Assembly: GCF_019800005.1 (NCBI RefSeq)
Contig: NZ_JABGCL010000001.1
Coordinates: 1-64,000 of the forward strand
Reading direction: 5' to 3'
From: Geminicoccus harenae
GTDB taxonomy: Bacteria; Pseudomonadota; Alphaproteobacteria; Geminicoccales; Geminicoccaceae
Length of the DNA stretch: 64,000 nucleotides
Both the position numbers and the translations under genes were made by a program. Under the pieces are notes generated by a model. It had not been told where the DNA came from, did not search any database, and was given only the letters and a program-made list of their open reading frames with translations. Below, piece by piece: positions 1-7,663 of the stretch (position 1 is the first letter of the stretch; the number at the start of each line of letters is the position of its first letter).

Positions 1-324
1 GCCTTCGTCCACATCTTCGACCGGGTTTGCGCAGAGCACAGCATCGAGCACCGCCTGACCAAGGTGAACCACCCTTGGACCAACGGCCAGGTCGAGCGCA
101 TGAACCGCACGATCAAGGACGCTACCGTCAAGCGCTACCACTACGACAGCCATGAACAGCTCCGGGTCCATCTGCAGCTGTTCGTGGACGCCTACAACCA
201 CGCCCGCCGGCTCAAGACCCTGCGCGGCCTGACCCCCTACGAATTCATCTGCCAGGTCTGGGCAAAAGAGCCCGACCGGTTCAGGCTCGATCCGTCACAC
301 CACATCCCGGGACCGTACATCTAA
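1..324 (+). CDS. IS481-like transposase, C-terminal fragment (cut by window start)
   Basis: The reading frame is open from base 1 and ends with TAA at 322-324, so only about the last 107 residues are visible. The stretch NHPWTNGQVERMNRTIKD is the typical end of a DDE/rve integrase core. The glutamate in QVERMN would be the last catalytic acid of the DDE triad. The following 'YNHARRLKTLRGLTPYEF' segment is usual for IS481-like transposases, which cut and join DNA ends of their element. The rest of the element lies to the left of the window. I could not define the right terminal inverted repeat, but it should lie shortly after base 324, next to the BrnT remnant on the other strand. Confidence 0.85.
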   Translation, partial: AFVHIFDRVCAEHSIEHRLTKVNHPWTNGQVERMNRTIKDATVKRYHYDSHEQLRVHLQLFVDAYNHARRLKTLRGLTPYEFICQVWAKEPDRFRLDPSHHIPGPYI

Positions 325-539
325 GGTGTCCCTTCCTCATAAGCTCTTCTCTCGTGCCGTGTCGCACGCCGGACCGAGATGATCCGGCCGATCTCGCTGC
401 CGTCATCGAGGAGACGGAGATCGGTGTGCACCACCAGGATGACGGCAGAACTCCCGGGTGCCGGTACGCCGATCGTCTGCCAGCGGTCGCCGTCCGGGTG
501 CGGGTCCTGCCTGGTGATCGCCAACGGATCATCCAGCAC
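321..539 (-). pseudogene. BrnT-like toxin, 5'-truncated remnant
   Basis: The 72-codon frame reads LDDPLAITRQDPH near its start and RIISVRRATRHERRAYEEG near its end. These match the middle and C-terminus of BrnT, the RNase toxin of BrnT/BrnA type II modules. The usual N-terminus (a short FEWDPxKAxxNxxKHG-type segment) is absent: upstream in the same frame the sequence runs straight into the mtnK stop at 561-563. No BrnA antitoxin gene is visible. The 3' end overlaps the last codons of the transposase on the other strand, so the element probably inserted at the end of this fragment. This is most likely a dead remnant. The family assignment is from memory of the motif. Confidence 0.6.
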
Positions 540-560
540 CTGTCGACCTACAGAAGGTGC

Positions 561-1835
561 TCAGCCGAGATCCCGCGCCCGCAGCGCCTGGGCGCGTGCC
601 GTCACCTGCTCGATATGGGCGTAGCTGTCGGGGTTCACGAGCAGGTCGCGGGAGAGTTCCAGGACGCGCCTCTCGCAGGCGGCGCGGCGGTCGGGGTCCT
701 CGATGCGCTCCAGGTCGGCATTGTGGGCGAGGCCCAGCGTGCGGCGGGTGAGGGAGGCGCCGGCAAAGCGCAGGCTGTCGGTCCATAAGTGTGCCATGTA
801 GGCGGACTGGGCCTGGCGGAAGACCGAGGAGTCGTCGGGCAGGAGGTCGCGGGGGTAGGCGTCGCCGGTGCGGTTCTTGGCCCACAGGGCGACGAACTTG
901 GTGGCGAAGCCGTGCCAGACGCCGTGGATCGTGTCGATCACCCAGGCGCGGTAGTCGTCGCGCTCGCCGGGCCGGGTCTCGTGGCCGTCATGGCTCAGAT
1001 AGTTCATCAGCAGGTTGGCGATCAGCTTGCCGACGTCGAAGCCCATCGGCCCCACGAAGGCGAACTCCGGGTCGATCACCCGGGTCTCGGCCTCGGTCAC
1101 CATGATCGAGCCGGTATGGAGATCGCCATGCAGCAGGGCCTCGGCGCGGGACAAAAAGTCCACCTTCAGCTGCGAGACCGCGAGCTTGAGCTGGTCGTCC
1201 TCGCGCCACATCGCCGCCCAGCTATCCAGCTGCGGGCTGGTCCAGCGGTTCAACTCGTGGACCCGGTAGGGATCGGTGAAGATCAGGTCCTCGGTGATCT
1301 TGCACAGGTCGGTGTTCGGGCAGAACTCGGCGATCATCGCCTTCTTGCGCGCCGCCGGCAGGGCCAGGTCCGAGGTGAAGTAGAGCGAGCGCGCCATGTA
1401 GTCGGTGATGTGCTCGACGAAGCGCGGATAGACCACGGCGTCGATCATGCCGCGCCGCATGATGATGTGCGGCGAGAGCAGCTCCATCACGATCAGGTAG
1501 AGCTTCGGATCGTAATGGAGGATCTCCGGCACCAGCCCCTGGCAGTGCTCGGCCTGGATGACGCTGGCGCGGTACTCGAAGAAGGCGCGGTTCAGGTCGA
1601 GCGGCCAGCTCTCGCCGACCAGCCGCACATAGGGCAGGGCCTGCTTCACGCAGATCCCGCCATGGGTGCCCTCGATGATGAAGACGAGGTTGAGATTGCC
1701 ATCGCCGACCTCGCGGATCCGCCATGCCGCCGCGTCCCCGCCGACCCGCTGGGCCACGGCGGGCAGGCTGGCGAGCAGGTCGCGCAGGGAGCTCTCGTCC
1801 AGGACCCGGTAGCCCTCGGGCGTCGGCAGCGGCAT
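561..1835 (-). CDS. mtnK: S-methyl-5-thioribose kinase
   Basis: MtnK phosphorylates 5-methylthioribose at C1 with ATP in the methionine salvage pathway, in the cytosol. The 424-residue protein has the normal family length. It shows the aminoglycoside-phosphotransferase-like fold signatures: HGDLHTGS near residue 236 (catalytic loop) and DPEFAFVGPMGFDVG near 253 (metal-binding DPE). The N-terminal part carries VGDGNLNLVFII, the glycine-rich nucleotide loop typical of the family. The ATG at 1835 is preceded by GAGGGAA. The isomerase MtnA, often a neighbour, is not in the window. The next gene downstream is only a toxin remnant, so the salvage pathway must be completed elsewhere. Confidence 0.93.
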   Translation of the reverse strand: MPLPTPEGYRVLDESSLRDLLASLPAVAQRVGGDAAAWRIREVGDGNLNLVFIIEGTHGGICVKQALPYVRLVGESWPLDLNRAFFEYRASVIQAEHCQGLVPEILHYDPKLYLIVMELLSPHIIMRRGMIDAVVYPRFVEHITDYMARSLYFTSDLALPAARKKAMIAEFCPNTDLCKITEDLIFTDPYRVHELNRWTSPQLDSWAAMWREDDQLKLAVSQLKVDFLSRAEALLHGDLHTGSIMVTEAETRVIDPEFAFVGPMGFDVGKLIANLLMNYLSHDGHETRPGERDDYRAWVIDTIHGVWHGFATKFVALWAKNRTGDAYPRDLLPDDSSVFRQAQSAYMAHLWTDSLRFAGASLTRRTLGLAHNADLERIEDPDRRAACERRVLELSRDLLVNPDSYAHIEQVTARAQALRARDLG

Positions 1836-1920
1836 CGTTCTTCCCTCGTCCTGACATGGCCTGCTCGGTCGACCGGGCTTTAGCGGTGCAGTCTCCGGTC
1901 GTGCAAGCGCCAGCCAGGAA

Positions 1921-2820
1921 TCAGGCGGTGAAGTCGCCCGGCGAAAGGCCGGTCACGCCCGCCAGGGTCAGCGTGCTGCCGGCGAAGAACGCGATCCCGC
2001 TGGCATCGCCGGCATGGATCGCGAGCGAGTCCCGGGACTCCCCCGCCAGGCTCACCCTGACGGCGTCGACATGGGCGTCGGCATCGTCCAGCCTTCCGTC
2101 CGCGTTGCTGTCCAGCCGCGCGAAGTCGACGGTCGTCGCAGTGGAGGTGCCTTCCAGCGGGTCGTCGACCGTGAACGTCATCTGGAGGATCCGGTCCTCG
2201 CCCGGTACGAAGTCGAGCACCAGGTCGTCGTCCGGGTTGATGTACTCGGCGCCGACATGGTCCAGGTACTGGCCGAAGATCGCGCCGTTGAACACAATGG
2301 TGTCCTGGCCGGCACCCAGCCAGATCAGGTCCCGGCCGTCCCAGCCGGCCACTGCGTCGTCGCCTTGGCCGGCATCGAGCCGGTCGTCGCCCTGCCAGCC
2401 TTCCAGCACGTCGTTGCCGGCCCCACCGAACAGAAGGTCGTTGCCCCGCTGCCCGGCCACGAGGTCGTTGCCGGCCCCGCCATGCGCCGTGTCGTCACCG
2501 GCACCGCCGTAGAGACGGTCATCGCCGTCATCCCCGGCCAGCGCGTCGTTGCCGTTTGCACCGAACAGCAGGTCATGGTCGGCATTGCCGCGCAGCAGGT
2601 CGTTGCCGTTGCCGGCGCGGAGCGTGTCGCGGCCATCGCCGCCCCAGAGCCGGTCGTTGCCGTCCTGGCCCCAGAGCGTATCGTCCCCGGCTTCGCCATA
2701 GAGCGCGTCGTTGCCGGCGCCGGCGGTGAGCACGTCCTTGCCGGCGCGGCCGTACAGCGTGTCCTTGCCCGACGTACCGGTCAGCCGGTCGTCGCCTGTG
2801 GTCCCGATGAACAGTGCCAT
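1921..2820 (-). CDS. RTX calcium-binding repeat protein 1
   Basis: This 299-residue acidic protein starts almost directly with RTX nonapeptides. I count 19 consecutive repeats of the GGxGxDxUx type (for example GGAGNDVLE) from about residue 6 to 176; these fold as a calcium-bound beta-roll. After the repeats comes a non-repeat domain with DSNADGRLDDAD, a 12-residue EF-hand-like loop with acidic or amide residues at the ligand positions, and a C-terminal tail LAGVTGLSPGDF. There is no signal peptide, which fits export by a type I secretion system with a C-terminal signal; no such system is in the window. Two paralogues lie at 6506-7609 and 7664-8986. There is no enzyme domain, so the role is unknown; a calcium-dependent extracellular or matrix protein is my inference. 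Confidence 0.85.
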   Translation of the reverse strand: MALFIGTTGDDRLTGTSGKDTLYGRAGKDVLTAGAGNDALYGEAGDDTLWGQDGNDRLWGGDGRDTLRAGNGNDLLRGNADHDLLFGANGNDALAGDDGDDRLYGGAGDDTAHGGAGNDLVAGQRGNDLLFGGAGNDVLEGWQGDDRLDAGQGDDAVAGWDGRDLIWLGAGQDTIVFNGAIFGQYLDHVGAEYINPDDDLVLDFVPGEDRILQMTFTVDDPLEGTSTATTVDFARLDSNADGRLDDADAHVDAVRVSLAGESRDSLAIHAGDASGIAFFAGSTLTLAGVTGLSPGDFTA

Positions 2821-2850
2821 GCCTGCCTCCTGACCTGAAGGTCAGCAGGC
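2821..2850 (-). promoter_or_regulatory. Hairpin enclosing the ribosome binding site of RTX protein 1
   Basis: Directly before the ATG, the minus strand can fold GCCTGC against GCAGGC, with an inner stem TGACC-TTCA-GGTCA. The Shine-Dalgarno GGAGG lies between the inner and outer stems, so folding would partly hide it. This could reduce translation until the leader is opened. Seen directly in the sequence; function is inferred. Confidence 0.4.
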
Positions 2851-2911
2851 ACTATACAACCATTGGCGACGGGATCGGCAGTCAGAAGCCGAAATGCGGG
2901 TCGCTTAGAGT

Positions 2912-3595
2912 TCAGCGCGCCAGCCGGTAGCCGCCTGCCTCGGTGACGATCAGCGACACCTGGCCCGGATTGGGTTCGACCTTCTGGCGGAGCCGGTAGA
3001 TGTGGGTCTCGAGCGTGTGGGTGGTGACACCGGTATTGTAGCCCCAGACCTCGTCCAGCAGCACCTCGCGCGCGACCGGCCGGTCGCCGATCCGGTAGAG
3101 ATACTTCAGGATCGCGGTTTCCTTCTCGGTCAGGTGGATCTTCTTCTGGCCCTGGGTCAGCATCTTGGCCGCAGGCTTGAAGGCATAGGGGCCGATCTGG
3201 AAGACCGCGTCGTCGGACAGCTCGTGCTGGCGCAGATGGGCGCGGATGCGGGCCATCAGGACCCACATGCGGAAGGGCTTGGTCACATAGTCGTTGGCGC
3301 CGCTCTCCAGGGCCAGCACCTCGTCGGCATCGCCGTCGCGGCCGGTCAGCATGATGACCGGAGCCTTCACCCCGTTCTTGCGCAGGAGCTTGCACAGGTC
3401 GCGGCCGTCCGTGTCGGGCAGGCCCACGTCCAGGATCACGAGGTCGAATTCCTCGCTCTTGACCAGCGCCAGCGCTTCCTTGCCGCTGCCGGCCTCCTGG
3501 ACCCGGAAGCCCTCGTGCATGGTGAGCTGCTCGGCCAACTCGCGGCGCAGGGCGGTGTCGTCGTCGACGATGAGGATCCGTTCGTTCTTCGCCAT
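2912..3595 (-). CDS. OmpR/PhoB-type DNA-binding response regulator (orphan)
   Basis: This 227-residue two-domain regulator has an N-terminal receiver with the acidic pocket ILIVDDD, phospho-acceptor Asp56 in LVILDVGLPDTDG, the conserved Thr in VIMLTG and the Lys in DYVTKPF. The C-terminal winged-helix domain (about 125-227) carries VTTHTLETHIYRLRQKVE, the recognition-helix region of OmpR-like regulators, and ends TEAGGYRL. No histidine kinase gene is adjacent, so the partner is unknown. It lies between RTX protein 1 (same strand, downstream) and the divergent alg8-like gene, which makes it a candidate local regulator of that locus. The ATG at 3595 opens directly into the receiver domain. Confidence 0.9.
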   Translation of the reverse strand: MAKNERILIVDDDTALRRELAEQLTMHEGFRVQEAGSGKEALALVKSEEFDLVILDVGLPDTDGRDLCKLLRKNGVKAPVIMLTGRDGDADEVLALESGANDYVTKPFRMWVLMARIRAHLRQHELSDDAVFQIGPYAFKPAAKMLTQGQKKIHLTEKETAILKYLYRIGDRPVAREVLLDEVWGYNTGVTTHTLETHIYRLRQKVEPNPGQVSLIVTEAGGYRLAR

Positions 3596-3934
3596 CGACG
3601 GCCTGCCCGCTCAAAATGTTCTACCGGCGACCAAATTAGGAGTGACGATCACGAAGCTCAAGTGATGTGCCGCTCACGGCTCCGTAAGCTTCCCGGCCGG
3701 GATGCCGGGCGTTCGTCATCCGCAAGCGAGCCACAGCCATGACGAGAACCGCGCGGTAGCGCCGCTTCTGCCTTCCACCGCCACCCTGCGCTCATTAGAC
3801 AGGCGTCGAGGAGCCGGGGGGACATGGCGTTCCTGGCCCGCCTCACGGAAAGGACGGCGGCAAGGCATGGGGGTGATCTTGGCGGGCAGGACAGGCGGTC
3901 CGGGCAAGCCACTCCCGGTTGCAGGCGGGACCTC
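3596..3934. other. Intergenic region between the response regulator and alg8
   Basis: This 339-bp divergent spacer should hold the promoters of the response regulator and the alg8-alg44 pair. An ATG at 3824 is in frame with alg8 and would add 37 residues. That extension uses unusual codons (several AGG and T-ending codons) and has no hydrophobic or conserved character, so I treat it as leader. I see no clear operator repeat or terminator here. Confidence 0.5.
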
Positions 3935-5422
3935 ATGATCCTGCTGGCCCATTTCCTCGTGGTCGCGATCGCCGTCCTGCTCGTGCCGGAGAGTGCGGTG
4001 CGCGCGGTCGGCCACGAGATCCTGTTCCTGACCGGCGGGATCGGCATATGGCGCTATGGCTGGGGCCTGGTCCACGTGGTCCGCGGCCTGGTCTGGCGCC
4101 GGCTGGTGTTCCCCGACCTGCGGGAACGGGCCGATGCCCTGGCGGCGCGGCCGGAGGCCAGCGGCAACGAACTGTTCCTGATCGTGACCAGCTACCGGAT
4201 CGAGCTGGACACGACGCTCGCCTGCTGGCGCTCGGTGATCGCGGAGGCGGCTGCCTGGAACGGCCAGGTGACGCTGGTCGCCTCCATCGTCGAGCGGGCC
4301 GACGAGATCGCCATCCAGCGCCTGTTCGACCTGTCCGGCCTGCCGGACCGGGTGCGGCTCCTGATCGTGCGGGTCAGCGGCGAGGGCAAGCGGCGGGCTC
4401 TCGGGATCGCCCTGCGCGGCGTGTCGCGGCGCGTACCTTCCGCTGGGGCGGTGGTGGGGGTGATGGACGGCGACACGGTGCTGCCGCCCGGCACGCTGGC
4501 CCGCACCGTGCCGTTCTTCGCCCTCGACCCGGCGCTGGGCGGGATCACCACCGACGAGAAGCCGTTCACGGTCGGCGAGCGCTTCCCGTTCTCCTCCTGG
4601 CACCGGCTGCGCTTCGCCCGGCGCCACCAGACCATGAGTTCCCTGTCCCTGTCCGGCCGGGTGCTGGCGATGACCGGGCGCTTCTCCCTGTTCCCGGCCG
4701 AGGTCGCCGTCGAGCCGGACTTCATCGCCGCGGTCGAGAATGACGGGATGGACCATTGGCGGCTCGGCCGCATCCAGTTCCTGACCGGCGAGGACAAGTC
4801 GACCTGGTTCCACCTGCTGCGCACCGGCCGGCGAATGCTCTACGTGCCGGACGTCCAGGTCGCCACGATCGAGCATCCCCCGCCCGGCGGCTTCGTCCGC
4901 GCCTCGCGCAAGCTCGTGCTGCGCTGGTCGGGCAACATGCTGCGCTCCGGGGCCCGGGCGCTGGCGCTGGGGCCGGCCCGGGTCGGCCCGTTCCTGTGGT
5001 GGACGCTGCTCGACCAGCGCATCTCGATCTGGACGCCGCTGGTCGGCCCGATCGTGGCGCTGCTGCTGACCTTCACCCACACGCCCTGGGCGCTCTTGTT
5101 CTACCTGATCTGGGTGATGTTCACCCGCTCCCTGCAGACCCTGCTCCTGCTCACCACCCGCAACCGGGTGGAAGGGAGCTGGCCGCTCCTGCTCTGGTAC
5201 GACCAGGTGGCGCTGGCCCTGGTCAAGGGCCGCGCCCTGTTCCGGTTGGACAGGCAGCGCTGGACCCGCCAGAACATCGCCAGCCGCGCGGTCGCCACCG
5301 GCTGGCGGGCCGTCCTGATCGAGGCGGGTGCCGTCTACTGCCAGCTCCTGGGCGTCCTGGCGCTCGTCACCGTGCTCGCGCTCTGGACCGGGGTCCTGCC
5401 GTTGCCGCTCGAAGGACGTTGA
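3935..5422 (+). CDS. alg8: Alg8-like membrane glycosyltransferase (polysaccharide synthase catalytic subunit)
   Basis: The protein resembles Alg8, the inner-membrane family 2 glycosyltransferase that polymerises GDP-mannuronate in alginate synthesis. With the ATG at 3935 it has 495 residues, close to Pseudomonas Alg8 (about 494), and begins with a hydrophobic segment. Visible motifs are DGDTVL (sugar-nucleotide/metal site), ENDGMDHWRLGR, FLTGEDKSTW and RASRKLVLRWSGN, which matches the RxxRW-type acceptor motif of processive synthases. Further membrane segments follow near the C-terminus. It abuts the Alg44-like gene with no gap, as in alginate operons. The actual sugar substrate is not proven, because the GDP-mannuronate-forming genes (algD, algA) are absent here. 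The alternative start at 3824 is less likely. Confidence 0.85.
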   Translation: MILLAHFLVVAIAVLLVPESAVRAVGHEILFLTGGIGIWRYGWGLVHVVRGLVWRRLVFPDLRERADALAARPEASGNELFLIVTSYRIELDTTLACWRSVIAEAAAWNGQVTLVASIVERADEIAIQRLFDLSGLPDRVRLLIVRVSGEGKRRALGIALRGVSRRVPSAGAVVGVMDGDTVLPPGTLARTVPFFALDPALGGITTDEKPFTVGERFPFSSWHRLRFARRHQTMSSLSLSGRVLAMTGRFSLFPAEVAVEPDFIAAVENDGMDHWRLGRIQFLTGEDKSTWFHLLRTGRRMLYVPDVQVATIEHPPPGGFVRASRKLVLRWSGNMLRSGARALALGPARVGPFLWWTLLDQRISIWTPLVGPIVALLLTFTHTPWALLFYLIWVMFTRSLQTLLLLTTRNRVEGSWPLLLWYDQVALALVKGRALFRLDRQRWTRQNIASRAVATGWRAVLIEAGAVYCQLLGVLALVTVLALWTGVLPLPLEGR

Positions 5423-6478
5423 ATGTCGAACCAGGGCATGAATGAAGCAGCGGTCGTCCACGAGGCGGAGATCCATCGCCAGCATGTCCGGCTGAAGATC
5501 CCGATCCGCGCGGAGATCGCGGGGGACTGGTACCAGGTCGACGACTGGTCGCTGGGCGGGCTGGGGATCGATTCCGAGCCGCCCAAGCTGCGCGAGGGCG
5601 AGGTCTTCCCGGTCACCCTGGAGCTGCCGTTCGAGGACTTCGAGCTGACCATGCATCTGGAGGCGGAGCTGATCTACCGCCTCCCGGACCGACCCCGCTT
5701 CGGCTGCCGCTTCACCGGCATGACCAAGGGCCAGATCAGCCTGTTCCGGCAGATCGTCGACCGCTACCTGACCGGCGAGATCGCCTCGCCCGGCGACGTG
5801 CTGGTGGCGCTCGGCCGGGAATCCTTCCAGCCGCCGCGCCAGCCCGCCCAGGCGGGAAGTGCCGGCAAGGGGCGCACGCTGCTGGGCTGGGCGATCATGG
5901 GCCTGGCGGGGCTGGCGCTGGTCAGCGTGCTCGGCTGGAGCGCCTACCAGCGCTTCTACCGGATCCACGTTACCGATGCCCGGATCGAAGCACCGGTGTA
6001 CCGGCTGAACGCGCCGGTGGCTGGCCGGCTGGAGCGCTTCCCGATCGGCGAGATCGTCGAGGTCGGTACACCGATCGCCCGCGTGATCGGGGCGGTCGAC
6101 CTCGCCGAGTACGAGCTGCGCTCGCCCTGCATCTGCACGCTCGGCGAATGGAAGGTGGCGGACGGGGCGGGCGTCGGTGCCGGGGCGACGACCGCCCTGC
6201 TGATCTCCGCCGAGGAGCCGCTCAAGGTCACGGCGATGCTGCCGCTGGCGCAGGCCAGGGAGCTGGCGCCCGGCCTGCCGGTGCGCATCGACCTGCCGGG
6301 CGAGGCGGCACCACGTACCGGCCAGATCGAGCGGGTCGAGCTGAAGGCGCCGCTGGACGATCTGGCGGGCGGGCGCGGCCGGGTGCGCGGCGACGGCGCC
6401 GTGCCGGTCGTGATCCGGCCCGACGAGCCGCTGCCATTCGACATGCTGGGCACGCCGGTCAGCGTCGACCTACGCTGA
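5423..6478 (+). CDS. alg44: Alg44-like PilZ (c-di-GMP receptor)/HlyD-like polymerase co-subunit
   Basis: This 351-residue protein has the Alg44 architecture. The N-terminal PilZ domain (about 17-120) has both c-di-GMP-binding motifs intact: RxxxR at Arg19-Arg23 (RQHVR) and DxSxxG at 41-46 (DWSLGG). One transmembrane helix follows at about 152-175, then a periplasmic membrane-fusion domain with a lipoyl-like hairpin (APVYRLNAPVAGRLERFPIG). In alginate producers Alg44 binds c-di-GMP and switches on Alg8. The gene begins immediately after the alg8 stop, so the two are surely co-transcribed. It is slightly shorter than Pseudomonas Alg44 (about 389). The next gene, RTX protein 2, is convergent and only 27 bp away. 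Confidence 0.85.
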   Translation: MSNQGMNEAAVVHEAEIHRQHVRLKIPIRAEIAGDWYQVDDWSLGGLGIDSEPPKLREGEVFPVTLELPFEDFELTMHLEAELIYRLPDRPRFGCRFTGMTKGQISLFRQIVDRYLTGEIASPGDVLVALGRESFQPPRQPAQAGSAGKGRTLLGWAIMGLAGLALVSVLGWSAYQRFYRIHVTDARIEAPVYRLNAPVAGRLERFPIGEIVEVGTPIARVIGAVDLAEYELRSPCICTLGEWKVADGAGVGAGATTALLISAEEPLKVTAMLPLAQARELAPGLPVRIDLPGEAAPRTGQIERVELKAPLDDLAGGRGRVRGDGAVPVVIRPDEPLPFDMLGTPVSVDLR

Positions 6479-6505
6479 GGAATCGAAGGCCTCCGGGATC
6501 GGGCT

Positions 6506-7609
6506 TCAGGGCGAAGCGAAATCGTTAACGGTGATGTCCGAACTGCGCATCCCGGTGACGCCATAGACCTCCAGGACCGATGGCGTCGGCGAGGAGCCGT
6601 CGTCACCACGCACCGTTTTCATCGCCGCGCCCAGGTCGATGACCGTCGACCAAGCCTGCCCCCCTTGCTCGGACAGGCGCTCGATCTCGACGAACGCATC
6701 GGCGTCGTCGAGCCGGCCGTTGCCGTTGCTGTCCAGAACGCCGAAATCGAGCGACGTTGGGAACTGGTCGTCGTTGTAATGGCTGATGTCGATCTCTTCG
6801 TCGCCTCGAACGAAATCGACAATCCGGTCGATGCCGCCCGGGCCATGGTCGTGAAGTTCGATCCAGAAGCGGTCCGAGCCCGAACCTCCGATCAGCCGAT
6901 CGTCGCCGCCCTGCCCTTGCAGGCTGTCGTCGCCGGCACCCCCGCTCAGGAGATCATTGCCGTTGTGTCCATACAGGCCATCACCACCGTCGCCGCCATG
7001 AAGATCGTCGTCGCCTTCTCCACCGAACAAGCGATCCCTGCCATCCTCGCCATAGGCGGTGTTGGCGGCGAAGTCCTCCTCGTCTTCAGGGAAGGTCGCC
7101 GAGCCCAGATAAATCTCGTCGTTTCCCGACCCGCCCCAGACGCGGTCCGGACCTAGCCCGCCCAGGATCAGGTCATCGCCGGCGTCGCCCAGCAGTCGGT
7201 CCGCTCCGGCCCAGCCGAGCATCTCGTCCCGGCCGTCTCCACCGGAAACCCGATCATCCCCATCGCCGCCGGACAGCCGGTCGTCGCCGGCCTCACCGTA
7301 GAGGCGATCCCGGCCAGCTCCGCCATACGCCCGGTCGTTGCCGTTGCCGCCGTGGATCACGTCGTCGCCGGTGACACCGTCGATCCAGTCGTTGCCGCTG
7401 CCGCCCCAGAGATGATCACGGCCTGCGCCACCGTATAGCCGATCGTTGCCTGCATCGCCCCAGATGCGGTCGTCGCCGGCTTCGCCGTGCAGCCTGTCAT
7501 GGCCTGCCTTGCCGGCGATGACGTCGTTGCCCGCCCGGCCGAAAATGCTGTCGGCCGCGGTTGTGCCGGTCAGGATGTCCGGCCGGCCTGTGCCGATCAT
7601 GGTTGCCAT
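6506..7609 (-). CDS. RTX calcium-binding repeat protein 2
   Basis: A 367-residue paralogue of RTX protein 1. Eighteen nonapeptides (such as GGAGRDRLY) run from about residue 6 to 167. A 19-residue insert rich in Asp/Glu follows, then seven more repeats. The C-terminal part has DRIVDFVRGDEEIDIS, which is typical of the end of RTX exoproteins, then the EF-hand-like loop DSNGNGRLDDAD and the tail VYGVTGMRSSDI. No signal peptide or enzyme domain is visible. It lies 54 bp downstream of RTX protein 3 on the same strand, so the two are probably one transcript. It converges on the alg44-like gene. Export by a type I system encoded elsewhere is likely. Confidence 0.85.
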   Translation of the reverse strand: MATMIGTGRPDILTGTTAADSIFGRAGNDVIAGKAGHDRLHGEAGDDRIWGDAGNDRLYGGAGRDHLWGGSGNDWIDGVTGDDVIHGGNGNDRAYGGAGRDRLYGEAGDDRLSGGDGDDRVSGGDGRDEMLGWAGADRLLGDAGDDLILGGLGPDRVWGGSGNDEIYLGSATFPEDEEDFAANTAYGEDGRDRLFGGEGDDDLHGGDGGDGLYGHNGNDLLSGGAGDDSLQGQGGDDRLIGGSGSDRFWIELHDHGPGGIDRIVDFVRGDEEIDISHYNDDQFPTSLDFGVLDSNGNGRLDDADAFVEIERLSEQGGQAWSTVIDLGAAMKTVRGDDGSSPTPSVLEVYGVTGMRSSDITVNDFASP

Positions 7610-7663
7610 TCGCGTTGCTCCAAACCGCGGAACCGGATCGGATCCGCCATGGTCGCGTCGGAA

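Noticed and set aside
325..345. Right inverted repeat of the IS481-like element
   Set aside because: The left end is outside the window, so no inverted pair or target duplication can be recognised.
1921..2820. RTX protein as a mannuronan C5-epimerase (AlgE)
   Set aside because: The repeats resemble AlgE R-modules, but no parallel beta-helix A-module with the DPHD-type catalytic site is present in any of the three proteins.
3716..5968. 750-codon minus-strand frame opposite alg8
   Set aside because: Shadow of the alg8/alg44 coding sequence; low-complexity composition and no recognisable domain.
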